Below are positions 9,299-16,587 of a stretch of 64,000 bases of DNA, one piece after another (the stretch's first letter is position 1; each line of letters begins with the position of its first letter). The stretch spans positions 87,218 to 151,217 of the forward strand of contig CAMUJH010000003.1 in NCBI GenBank assembly GCA_947089145.1, written 5' to 3'. The stretch comes from an uncultured Hungatella sp. (GTDB lineage: Bacteria; Bacillota; Clostridia; Lachnospirales; Lachnospiraceae). The position numbers and the translations under genes are program-made. Under the pieces are notes generated by a model that saw nothing but the letters and a program-made list of their open reading frames with translations, made no database searches and was not told the DNA's origin.

Positions 9299-10031
9299 TT
9301 ATGCCTTGTTTTTGTCACGTCTTGAATTTTCCATACTGCTTATGGCCGGGGGCGTTAACGAGATACCTTGCTTTGCTCTTTCGAAAGCAGAGCATGTGGA
9401 CAGGAAGCAGATGACAAAGGCCATTCACCAGCTGGTCTTAAAAGAGTTCCTTCAGGTAAAAGAGACAGGCTTATGCATGTCACCGATACTGGCTGAGATG
9501 GTAGAATGCATGAAATCTTCCAAAAGGTATCTGCTGGTGGAGCCTGGCAGTGACCATCAGCCTCAGAGGATTGTATATCTGGGGCCTAAGGCAGTAATTC
9601 TTGAAAATGCGGATCATGCAAATTATGATTTCAGGCTGTTTTTGAAAGCTTTGGAGGATTGCTGGACATGGCTGGAAGAAGCCTTTGACATGCCGTATAC
9701 AGACACTGCTTTAAAGGCGGAGGCTGAAAAACTGACCGATTTAAGCGAAATGGCCAAAAGAGAGCTGGAAGCGCTTAGACAGCTTAAGCATCCCGGCAGC
9801 AGCAAGGGGATACGTGTGTGGATGGAACAGGTGAGAAAGCGTCTGGGAGACGGGGCCATTGCAGGCATGCGTTTTATTGACAGTTCCAATCAATCCCTGC
9901 TTTGGGATATGATCTTGCTTTCAGGAACCATGAATCTGTGGTTTTTGCGGGGCAACGGTGATTTCCTGGAAGTTTTTCCGGATTCCATTGAAACAAGAGA
10001 TGAAATAAAAAGCTATTTTGGAGGGGAATAG
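9291..10031 (+). CDS. T7SS-locus protein of unknown function (EspG-like candidate)
   Basis: The 246-residue product begins MDDYALFLSRLEFSILL. I chose the ATG at 9291, with AAGGAG ten bases upstream, over an in-frame start at 9231 that lies deep inside the LytTR gene; the chosen start overlaps that gene by 8 bp. The first ~90 residues look like a winged-helix or EspG-type fold and the middle (about 145-205) is helical and charged. There is no signal peptide or membrane segment. Its place between the regulator and EsaB, and its size, resemble the soluble accessory proteins of uncharacterised Firmicutes T7SS families. Function unknown; a chaperone or adaptor for WXG100 substrates is a guess. Confidence 0.75.
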   Translation: MDDYALFLSRLEFSILLMAGGVNEIPCFALSKAEHVDRKQMTKAIHQLVLKEFLQVKETGLCMSPILAEMVECMKSSKRYLLVEPGSDHQPQRIVYLGPKAVILENADHANYDFRLFLKALEDCWTWLEEAFDMPYTDTALKAEAEKLTDLSEMAKRELEALRQLKHPGSSKGIRVWMEQVRKRLGDGAIAGMRFIDSSNQSLLWDMILLSGTMNLWFLRGNGDFLEVFPDSIETRDEIKSYFGGE

Positions 10032-10032
10032 G

Positions 10033-10281
10033 ATGATCATTGTGGATATCGAAGTACCTTCGATTGAGAGAAAATATCAATTCAGTGTGGAGGAACAGGT
10101 TTCCGCTGACACTCTCATCGCCGAGCTGGCAGAAGTGATCTGCCAAAAAGAGCAGTGCGCCTTAATTGGGGATCTGTCAAAGCTGTGCCTCTGCGCCGGG
10201 GAGAGCGGCAGGATCTTAAACCGCAGCGAATCCCTTGCCAAACAGGGCATAGTCAATGCGGACTGGCTTTTACTTGTGTAA
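10033..10281 (+). CDS. esaB: EsaB/YukD-type ubiquitin-like T7SS protein
   Basis: The 82-residue protein begins MIIVDIEVPSIERKYQFSV, the beta-hairpin opening of a ubiquitin-like fold, and ends ILNRSESLAKQGIVNADWLL, the characteristic late strands of YukD/EsaB. I start it at ATG 10033, just after the previous stop and 6-7 bases from GGAGGGG, rather than at an in-frame TTG at 10018. YukD/EsaB is a conserved small cytosolic part of T7SSb that binds the secretion complex. The gene closes the first transcription block; a new promoter-like region begins 9 bp later. Confidence 0.8.
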   Translation: MIIVDIEVPSIERKYQFSVEEQVSADTLIAELAEVICQKEQCALIGDLSKLCLCAGESGRILNRSESLAKQGIVNADWLLLV

Positions 10282-10289
10282 ATATTGCT

Positions 10290-10353
10290 GTTCGTCAGAT
10301 AAACAGAACCTTTTATCAGGTATTCATCTACAATTTTGGTGAGGTGATATACT
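10290..10353 (+). promoter_or_regulatory. Candidate LytTR operator plus promoter for the WXG100 block
   Basis: A 31-bp motif (10290-10320) carries two half-sites, TTCGTCAGATA and TTTATCAGGTA, exactly 21 bp apart. A -10 like TATACT lies at 10348-10353 with no good -35 (CATCTA). The same motif recurs at 14898-14928 with matching distance to its -10. Direct repeats two helical turns apart, next to a promoter without a -35, are typical of activation by LytTR regulators such as ComE or AgrA. Confidence 0.6.
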
Positions 10354-10380
10354 GAGAGCATCCTAAGGAGATGACATGGA

Positions 10381-10767
10381 ATGCAGGTAAGCGTAAAGAC
10401 AATGCCAATGAGCGCCGTACCGGATGATATGAACCGTATAAAAAGAAAAATAAATGTCTGTCTGCTGGAGTTAGAGCAGGTCAAACGGGATCTTGGGTCT
10501 CTGACCGGTTTGGAACAGCAGGTTATGAGGATTAAAAGATGTGAAAGGGAGATGGAGGCTCAGGCGAGATACTGTACTTTGTTTGGAAACGCAATCAGTC
10601 AGATTTGCAGACAGTATGTATGTACGGAACATAACGTTATGGACTACAGCGAAAACGTAAGAATAAAAGCACGGAGAGAATCTTTAAGCAACAGGTCTTT
10701 AAAAGAATTGTATCCTTTATTTTGCGAAGTTTTTTTTAGGGAAGGGGGGCGATTAAGTTGGCCATGA
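10381..10767 (+). CDS. Small helical T7SS protein resembling the effector N-terminal domain
   Basis: The 128-residue, largely helical protein has a clear AAGGAG ribosome site ten bases before the ATG. Residues about 15-90 match by eye the first ~85 residues of the candidate effector at 14997. Both have MNxIxR, a run of Glu/Gln-rich helix, then A-x-x-Y-x-x-L and a later Y-x-x-TE. It has no WXG motif, signal peptide or membrane segment. It is the first gene behind the candidate operator at 10290. It overlaps the next WXG100 gene by 10 bp. I would test it as a targeting factor or stand-alone copy of an LXG-like domain. Confidence 0.7.
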   Translation: MQVSVKTMPMSAVPDDMNRIKRKINVCLLELEQVKRDLGSLTGLEQQVMRIKRCEREMEAQARYCTLFGNAISQICRQYVCTEHNVMDYSENVRIKARRESLSNRSLKELYPLFCEVFFREGGRLSWP

Positions 10768-11063
10768 AAGAGATTTCCATTAATACGGCGACTCTTTCCA
10801 GAGACATAGATCAATTGTACGTGCTGCTTGGGCAGCTTGAAAAAGACCGGACAAGGATGATCCAGGAGATTCAGGAGCTGAATGCCATGTGGAAAGGACC
10901 GTCGAACCAGGCATTTAACCAGCAGTTTAAAACAGACTGCACATCCTTTGAGAACCTGTGCAGGACGATCCGGGAGATGATCCGGGCAATGGAGCACGCA
11001 AGGGAAGAGTATGACTCGTGTGACCGTAAGGTAAACAGTCTGGTCTGCGCACTTAGGATATAG
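10758..11063 (+). CDS. WXG100 family protein
   Basis: The ~100-residue helical hairpin has MWKGPSNQAF at its turn and a C-terminal EEYDSCD, matching the YxxxD/E export signal of T7SS substrates. The start is probably TTG 10758, about 8 bases after GGGGGG; ATG 10764 is also possible but sits 14 bases from that site. WXG100 proteins are small secreted substrates that form dimers. This one is similar in layout to the protein at 11872. Confidence 0.88.
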   Translation: MAMKEISINTATLSRDIDQLYVLLGQLEKDRTRMIQEIQELNAMWKGPSNQAFNQQFKTDCTSFENLCRTIREMIRAMEHAREEYDSCDRKVNSLVCALRI

Positions 11064-11074
11064 GAGGGAAAAAG

Positions 11075-11470
11075 ATGATGAAGGAGACGGCCCAAGCCCT
11101 GGCTGCCACGGTCAGCCAGGGGGCGGCACAAGGGGTATTGGCAGCGAGGGCCAGACTGCAGGGCGCCAGCATTTTAGTAGATACCAATAGAATGATCGCA
11201 AAGGCTGATGCCGTATCGTCCGCCATTGCAGACGTGGAGCGGACATTTCATGAACTGCAGAAAGTTGTCGCAAGGACGACAGGCTATTGGATCGGGGACG
11301 CCGGGGATCATCACCGGAAAATGTTTTTTGATGAAAGAGATGATATCGCATTTATTCTTACCCGATTAAAGGAGCATCCGGAGGATCTGAAGCTGATGGC
11401 CAACAATTTTGAGACGACAGAGCGAAAGCTGACAGAAATTAATCAGAAGCTGCGCAGCGATTACATATAG
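11075..11470 (+). CDS. WXG100-like protein with N-terminal extension
   Basis: The 131-residue protein has an Ala-rich N-terminal extension of about 35 residues, then a helical hairpin with YWIGDAGDHHRKMF at the turn, a WxG. Near the C-terminus FETTE stands where YxxxE is usual, and it ends QKLRSDYI. The ending resembles that of the protein at 12194 (QSLKTNYI), suggesting the two are paralogues or share a partner site. An AGGAGGG ribosome site precedes it. It lies 11 bp after the previous WXG100 gene. Confidence 0.8.
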   Translation: MMKETAQALAATVSQGAAQGVLAARARLQGASILVDTNRMIAKADAVSSAIADVERTFHELQKVVARTTGYWIGDAGDHHRKMFFDERDDIAFILTRLKEHPEDLKLMANNFETTERKLTEINQKLRSDYI

Positions 11471-11483
11471 GAGGCCAAAGAGC

Positions 11484-11795
11484 ATGAAAAGCAAAACGCA
11501 GATCAGGATGAACTTTGCGAAGGCGAGGGCGGATGCGGATAAGATTGACAGAATTGCATGGGATATGAGGACGCTTTCCAGAGGAAATCTGGAGAATTCC
11601 ATAAATGATCTGGCTGCCGCCTGGACAGGGACAAATTCCAGGCTGTTCCTGAAAAAAGAAGGGCAGCTTCAGAACGACATGGAACAGACGGTCAAAAACC
11701 TGAAGGCGATTGCTGAGGATATCCGCTGGATTGCCAAGCAGGTTTATGAAGCCGAGATGCGGGCCTATGAGATTGCAACCCGCAGAAGAAGCTGA
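11484..11795 (+). CDS. WXG100-like protein
   Basis: The 103-residue helical hairpin has AAWTGTNSRLFL at the turn (WTG). The C-terminal helix is rich in Tyr and Arg (VYEAEMRAYEIATRRRS) and lacks a clean YxxxD/E. This suggests that it needs a partner for export or serves inside the cell. An AGGAGG site lies 8 bases upstream. It is the middle member of the five-gene run and the least like the others. Confidence 0.75.
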   Translation: MKSKTQIRMNFAKARADADKIDRIAWDMRTLSRGNLENSINDLAAAWTGTNSRLFLKKEGQLQNDMEQTVKNLKAIAEDIRWIAKQVYEAEMRAYEIATRRRS

Positions 11796-11871
11796 TGATT
11801 TTTATGGTTCGCATGTAAATTACCTGGGAAACCGGTATTTGCAATATATAAAAAACAGGAGGATTTATACC

Positions 11872-12171
11872 ATGGCTAAGATCAGAGTAACCCCGCAAAC
11901 CCTCAGAACCAGAGCGAATGAGCTGGAAACTTTGAACAACCGATTCAAAAATGAAGTGACAAAGCTCAGGAGCCTGAATTCAACGCTGGGCAACCAGTGG
12001 AAAGGCGACGCCCGCACCGCATTTGACAGGGAGTTCCAGAAAGACGCGACAAAATTTGATGAGTTCCACAAGGGAATTCAGGAGTTTATCCGGGTACTGC
12101 GTCAGAATGCGGATGAATATGACAGGGTGGAGAACACCAACACCAGCATTGCAAGCGTAAGAAACGCATAA
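11872..12171 (+). CDS. WXG100 (EsxA-type) protein
   Basis: This is the most canonical member: 99 residues, QWKGDARTAFDREF at the turn and DEYDRVE (YxxxE) near the C-terminus. The start is ATG 11872, nine bases after AGGAGG (11857-11862). The frame runs open far upstream into the previous gene, but no other start has a ribosome site. A 76-bp gap separates it from the previous gene. Expected to be exported through the EssC machine as a dimer. Confidence 0.9.
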   Translation: MAKIRVTPQTLRTRANELETLNNRFKNEVTKLRSLNSTLGNQWKGDARTAFDREFQKDATKFDEFHKGIQEFIRVLRQNADEYDRVENTNTSIASVRNA

Positions 12172-12193
12172 AAAGGAAAAGGAGACTACAATT

Positions 12194-12505
12194 ATGCAAG
12201 GCGAATTATTAGTAACCCCTCAGGTTCTTAAGACCACATCCAGCTCATTTGACCAGAGCAATAAAACTGTAAACTCAACCACAAGCAGCATGATGCAGAA
12301 GGTAAATTCCTTGAGGAGCGCATTTGAGGGCGATGCCGCCAACGCTTATATTCAGCGGTTTAATCAGCTGCAGGAGGACATGACCCAGATCAACAAAAAG
12401 ATCTCGGAACATGTGAAGGATTTGCAGGACATGGCAGCTAATTATGAAAGATCCGAGAAAAAGAATGTCCAGTCAAACCAATCTTTAAAGACCAATTACA
12501 TCTAA
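12194..12505 (+). CDS. WXG100-like protein with FEG in place of WXG
   Basis: The 103-residue helical hairpin begins LLVTPQVLKTTSSSFDQ. It carries AFEGDAANAY at the turn, so the Trp is replaced by Phe, as happens in some Esx partners. YERSE near the C-terminus fits the YxxxE export signal, followed by QSLKTNYI. A GGAAAAGGAG site precedes it. Its 22-bp distance from the canonical member at 11872 makes these two a natural heterodimer pair (inference). Confidence 0.85.
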   Translation: MQGELLVTPQVLKTTSSSFDQSNKTVNSTTSSMMQKVNSLRSAFEGDAANAYIQRFNQLQEDMTQINKKISEHVKDLQDMAANYERSEKKNVQSNQSLKTNYI

Positions 12506-12533
12506 ATCAAAGACAACTGCAGAACAGAAAAAA

Positions 12534-12571
12534 CAAGGGCTTTGTCTCCGGCTTTCGGCGGCAAAGCCTTG
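12534..12571 (+). terminator. Hairpin between WXG100 block and VWA gene
   Basis: CAAGGGCTTTG (12534-12544) pairs with CAAAGCCTTG (12562-12571), one bulged G. No T-run follows, so it may be an attenuator or stabilise the abundant upstream WXG100 mRNA rather than fully terminate. Confidence 0.5.
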
Positions 12572-12583
12572 AGAGGATTGTGA

Positions 12584-14137
12584 ATGTTTATGAAAAGAAC
12601 TTGGAGCAGAGGCATTATCGGAGGGCTGCTGGCAGTATCTTTGTGCACCCGAGGGGTGATGGCAGCCGCCGGGGCAGGGGAAATCTTAAGTTTTGGCACA
12701 GAGGATAAAAATATCGTTTTATACATACAGAATCCGGGAGAAACCTATGAGATCCAATGTCAGATAGGGACCAGCGAGGCAGAAACGATAGAAAGCCATC
12801 CCATTGGGGAGGAGGCGGTTCCCATGGAAACAATTATCTTATTGGACAACTCCCTTTCCGTCGTAGACAAATACCGGCCCATGATCAGCACGGTTATGTC
12901 GGAACTTGCGGCTAACCGAATGAATGGGGAGCAGTTTACCATTGCCGTATTTTCAGACCGTCTGGATTACCTTGTTCAGAAATGTGCGGATTATGTCCAG
13001 GTCAAGCAGGTCATAGACGGGATCACTTACAACAATCAGGAAACTTACCTGACAGATGTGCTGTACGGCATGCTGACTGAGATGAATGGGGAAAATGGCA
13101 CGGAAAATAAGACAACGCTGAAACGCATTATCATAATTTCAGACGGTGTTGATAATAAATCCATCGGTTATACGAAGGAGGAATTGTATGGCGCATTGGA
13201 GAAGACTCCATATCCCATCTTTACGCTGGGATGCACTTACAAAAATAATAATGAGCAGTTAAAGAACATGTTTGCGTTATCGAGAATGACCGGCGGGGAG
13301 TCCTGGCTTCTGGACGACGTTTCCGACCCTATGGAGATTATAAACGGCGTTTCCGCCCTGAACCAGGCGCTGAAAGTGGTGGTAACGCCTAAGGAGAAGG
13401 ACCGGGACGGGACCCGCAAGGGCATTAACCTGATTGTGAAAGCAGGGGATCAGAGCATCTCTGATTCCGTAGAGATGACTATGCCGTTTGACACTATTGC
13501 GGAAACCACCCAGGCACAGACCACAGCGGCGCCGGCTCCAACGACGGCGGCTCCGACGACTCAGGCTGAGATGGCGCCTGCTGAGACAGAAGCCAAGCCC
13601 TCGAAAGGACTGTCAGGCTTTGTGCCGGCTGTAGGAGGCGTTTTGCTGGCAGGACTCATAGCCGGAACCATTATTTTTCTCAAACGGAAAAAAGAGGAGG
13701 AGCGCTTTGTGAGGGCAGAGCCAAAAAGCGGCAATACATCGGGGGGAAGCTCAAACGGGAAGAAACATGTAACACAGATGACGGACGGGGAGGAGGTCCC
13801 TGGGAAGCGGTCTACCATGTTCGTCTGGGGGCAGGAAGCCGCCCACACGCTGATCCTTGAAGATGCAGATAACCCGATCAAACGGTTCGAAGTGTCTTTA
13901 GACGGTTCTATTTTAATAGGATATGATGAGGAATGTCAGATCCGGCTGAATTATGAGGAGACTGTCTCAGGAAAACACTGCCGGATTTATGCGTCTAACG
14001 GCAAGATCTACGTGGAGAATCTAAGCCGTTCCAACGGCACCTATATGGATGGCAGGAAAATAACAGGAGCTGAGGAGATCTTTACAGGCTGCGTGCTGAA
14101 GCTGGGAAAGCTGAAGATGAGAGTTGAGATTCGATAA
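12584..14137 (+). CDS. Extracellular VWA domain - TM - cytosolic FHA receptor
   Basis: The 517-residue protein has a signal peptide or signal anchor (residues about 8-28). A von Willebrand A domain follows (about 85-260) with an intact MIDAS, DNSLS, and a later ISDGVDN. After a Thr/Pro/Ala-rich stalk (about 305-340) there is one membrane segment (FVPAVGGVLLAGLIAGTIIF, about 346-366). The C-terminal FHA domain (about 430-515) has SGKHCRI and NLSRSNGTYMDG; the usual first Arg is Tyr (IGYDEEC). This topology could couple an outside ligand to a phosphothreonine partner inside. It overlaps the phosphatase gene by one base, so the two are surely cotranslated. The kinase upstream is the obvious source of the phospho-signal (inference). 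Confidence 0.88.
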   Translation: MFMKRTWSRGIIGGLLAVSLCTRGVMAAAGAGEILSFGTEDKNIVLYIQNPGETYEIQCQIGTSEAETIESHPIGEEAVPMETIILLDNSLSVVDKYRPMISTVMSELAANRMNGEQFTIAVFSDRLDYLVQKCADYVQVKQVIDGITYNNQETYLTDVLYGMLTEMNGENGTENKTTLKRIIIISDGVDNKSIGYTKEELYGALEKTPYPIFTLGCTYKNNNEQLKNMFALSRMTGGESWLLDDVSDPMEIINGVSALNQALKVVVTPKEKDRDGTRKGINLIVKAGDQSISDSVEMTMPFDTIAETTQAQTTAAPAPTTAAPTTQAEMAPAETEAKPSKGLSGFVPAVGGVLLAGLIAGTIIFLKRKKEEERFVRAEPKSGNTSGGSSNGKKHVTQMTDGEEVPGKRSTMFVWGQEAAHTLILEDADNPIKRFEVSLDGSILIGYDEECQIRLNYEETVSGKHCRIYASNGKIYVENLSRSNGTYMDGRKITGAEEIFTGCVLKLGKLKMRVEIR

Positions 14138-14895
14138 TGAAGATTCAATATACGGCTTTTAGCGAGAGCGGATTGAGAATGAAGGAAAACCAGGATTCTT
14201 TGTTCTGCCAGACAGACGACAGGGCGGGGCTGTTCGTGGTGGCAGACGGAATGGGCGGCCATGAGGACGGGGCATATGCCAGCAGACAGATAAAAGAATA
14301 TGCGTCAAAGTGGTGGAAACATTATCAGCAGTCTGGGGAACGGCCAGGCTTTTTGAGAACCGTGCAGGAACTGAAAGAGGTTTTTAACGCTGCCAACACA
14401 GAGATCTTCAGCCACACGGCAAAAGGCGGTATCTGCGGTTCAACCCTTGCAGCCTTATGGCTGGAGGAAAGCGCCTGGGCCGTATTCTCCTGCGGTGACA
14501 GCCGGTGCTATCAGGCACGGCGCGGGATCTTTAAAAGGAAATTTTTCCAGATGACAGCTGACGATGTGTGGGAAAATCAATCTGAGAATATCCGGGGCAT
14601 GAGCAGGCAGGAGATTGAAAACAATAAAAATTATGGATGTCTGGTGAGGGCGGTAGGGGTACAGCCCGAACTTTCCTGCTCAATACAAAGTAACCGGCTT
14701 AGGGAACGGACCTTATTTCTTCTGTGCAGTGACGGTGTATACAAATATTGTCCTGACAAAATTTTGAAAAGACTATCCTTTTTTTCCTTAAGATCAAGCA
14801 GGCTGAAATCTGCAGCATGGGATATTCGGCGGCAGGTATTCCAAAACGGGGCGGGAGATAATCTGTCATTGATTTTAGTAATTGCAGAAATTTGA
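14137..14895 (+). CDS. PP2C-type Ser/Thr protein phosphatase
   Basis: At 252 residues it is a compact single-domain PP2C (PrpC/Stp type). It has MKENQDS near the start, VVADGMGGH, FSCGDSRCY, LLCSDGVYKY and GAGDNLSLILV at the end. These include the Asp residues that bind the two metal ions. No membrane segment is seen. TAATG overlap with the VWA-FHA gene gives coupled translation. It should reverse the action of the kinase at the start of the window on the FHA-linked secretion proteins. An extended basic segment (RRGIFKRKFFQ) sits in the middle. Confidence 0.93.
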   Translation: MKIQYTAFSESGLRMKENQDSLFCQTDDRAGLFVVADGMGGHEDGAYASRQIKEYASKWWKHYQQSGERPGFLRTVQELKEVFNAANTEIFSHTAKGGICGSTLAALWLEESAWAVFSCGDSRCYQARRGIFKRKFFQMTADDVWENQSENIRGMSRQEIENNKNYGCLVRAVGVQPELSCSIQSNRLRERTLFLLCSDGVYKYCPDKILKRLSFFSLRSSRLKSAAWDIRRQVFQNGAGDNLSLILVIAEI

Positions 14896-14897
14896 CC

Positions 14898-14962
14898 GTT
14901 TGTCAGATTCAGCGGTTTATTTATCAGGAACTTATAAAATAAGCGAAAACAAATTTTATAAT
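14898..14962 (+). promoter_or_regulatory. Second candidate LytTR operator plus promoter, for the effector operon
   Basis: The 31-bp motif at 14898-14928 matches 10290-10320 at 21 of 31 positions, with TCAG at the same two places 21 bp apart. A perfect TATAAT lies at 14957-14962, 29 bp after the motif end (28 bp in the first site), with no recognisable -35 (ATAAAA). It drives the effector gene at 14997 and lies just past the phosphatase stop. Confidence 0.6.
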
Positions 14963-14996
14963 TGTTGTATTATCATAAGAGAAAGGTGACAGCAGT

Positions 14997-16130
14997 ATGA
15001 GCGAGTTTAAGATAAAACCTCAGAGAGCCCGGTCAGCCGCGCAGGATATGAACAGCATTGCCAGACAGATGAAAAATCTTGAAGAGCAGATACGGAATAT
15101 CCAAAGGGGCTTAAGCTTTGAGGTTTCCCAGAAGCAGAGGATTCGGCAGCGGCTAAAGACAGCCGGCGATGACGCGGCGGCCCAGTACAGGGGGCTTTAC
15201 AATTCTGTATCTGTTTTGGACAGCGTTATCAGTACATATGAGGCAACGGAGATCCGGCTGGCCGGTGCATCCGTGGATTCTTCAATGGGAAGAAATGAAA
15301 TTGCCTGGTCAGGCGTTGTAGAAGCAGATCCCATCCTGAATTATTTGACTATAAGAACAGGTCCCTGCGATAAAGTTTTGGATATGATCTATAAGTCTGT
15401 GATAGCGGCAGCAGGACCTTTTGGAACAATTGTTGATGCATTCAAAAACGGATTTGACGGAAATTCCGGGAACGCAATCAAAGATCTGATAGAATTGGCG
15501 GGCAGTTATGTTGAGAATAGTGATAAAAGCGGGATCAAGTGGGGGGATTTGTTTGGTATTAAGGATTCATTCAAAGGAGCTATGGGAAAATACAACGATT
15601 TTTCAACTGTTCAAAAAGGATTTTCGACAGTATGCAACTGGGCTGCAGCGATTGTTTCAAGTGGTTTCGAAAATTATGAAGAGCATGGCAATTTTGGTGA
15701 GAGATTTTGGGAAGAAACTGCAATGGAGTCTTTGCTGGAAATTGGCAAAGATATATTGATTTTGGGGGGTACAGTTACTGCCTTTGCCGCTGCCGGAATA
15801 TCGGGTTCAGGTTTGGCAGTTGGCATTGCAGTGGCAGCTACTACAGCAGCTGTTACGGTGGCAGTAGACTGGGGGTTAGATGCCATTGTCAGTTGGGCTA
15901 CAGGTGGAACACAAACCAGCTGGACAGAAGCAGTGTCGGATTGGGCTTGTGACGGATACGAAAAAGCAGCTGACTGGGCGAAAGATACGGCACAAAAGGT
16001 ATTCGATTGGGCTGGGGATACAGGAAAAACCATAGGCAATGCGGTATCAAACGGTATCAATGGCATAAAAAATGCTGTACAAAATATAGCAGGTTCCGCA
16101 TGCAGCTGGGGAGTATTTAGCTTTAGCTAA
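14997..16130 (+). CDS. Candidate T7SS effector with helical targeting domain and Ala/Gly-rich hydrophobic region
   Basis: The 377-residue protein opens with ~90 residues of LXG-like helix (IKPQRARSAAQDMNSI, later RNIQRGLSFEVSQKQRIRQRL). A mid-section has no family that I recognise. Residues about 248-290 are strongly hydrophobic and rich in Ala, Gly and Val (ILGGTVTAFAAAGISGSG, then VGIAVAATTAAVTVAV), long enough for two membrane spans. The tail is amphipathic with repeated W and A-D-W motifs (DWACDGYEKAADWAKDTAQKV). This fits a pore-forming or membrane-active effector, but no catalytic motif is visible. A DUF4176-type chaperone gene follows and a LytTR-like operator precedes. No separate immunity gene with membrane segments is seen next to it. 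Confidence 0.7.
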   Translation: MSEFKIKPQRARSAAQDMNSIARQMKNLEEQIRNIQRGLSFEVSQKQRIRQRLKTAGDDAAAQYRGLYNSVSVLDSVISTYEATEIRLAGASVDSSMGRNEIAWSGVVEADPILNYLTIRTGPCDKVLDMIYKSVIAAAGPFGTIVDAFKNGFDGNSGNAIKDLIELAGSYVENSDKSGIKWGDLFGIKDSFKGAMGKYNDFSTVQKGFSTVCNWAAAIVSSGFENYEEHGNFGERFWEETAMESLLEIGKDILILGGTVTAFAAAGISGSGLAVGIAVAATTAAVTVAVDWGLDAIVSWATGGTQTSWTEAVSDWACDGYEKAADWAKDTAQKVFDWAGDTGKTIGNAVSNGINGIKNAVQNIAGSACSWGVFSFS

Positions 16131-16171
16131 AAAAGCGGTATAAATAAATTATTTTCAGGAGGATGAACGCA

Positions 16172-16468
16172 ATGAAAAACAATGTCAGGGAATTATTACC
16201 AATCGGGACGGTTGTCATTTTGGAAGAAGCCAGCAAAAAGGCCATGATTTACGGTGTAAAACAGACGGATAAAGCTACGGGGACAGAGTACGATTATATC
16301 GGAGTTGTTTATCCGGAGGGGAGTATGGGAGACGGCACGCAGTTTTTCTTTAACCATGATATGGTCAGCGAAGTGTTTTTCCGCGGATTTGAGGATGAAG
16401 AGCGGACGGCTTTTATCGACAGGCTGGCTGATTATTATGACAGGCAGGAAGAAGTAATTGACGAATAA
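16172..16468 (+). CDS. DUF4176-family T7SS effector-associated protein
   Basis: The 98-residue protein carries the family hallmarks: LLPIGTVVILEEASKKAMIYG near the start, then YDYIGVVYPEG and FFFNHDMVSEVFFRGFED. The start is ATG 16172, nine bases after AGGAGG; the in-frame ATG at 16163 abuts that site and is too close. Members of DUF4176 are regularly found beside LXG-type effectors in Firmicutes T7SS loci and are thought to help deliver them. Position 41 bp after the effector supports the same role here. Confidence 0.85.
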   Translation: MKNNVRELLPIGTVVILEEASKKAMIYGVKQTDKATGTEYDYIGVVYPEGSMGDGTQFFFNHDMVSEVFFRGFEDEERTAFIDRLADYYDRQEEVIDE

Positions 16469-16587
16469 GATGACAGCGATGATTTTTTAGACTCCAGTGT
16501 GTCGGAAATGCGTCTTTATAGGGCGGAAAGCAAACCACCCGTTAAGCCGGTGGAACTGATTAGACGAGAAAAAGGAAGGATGAATCG

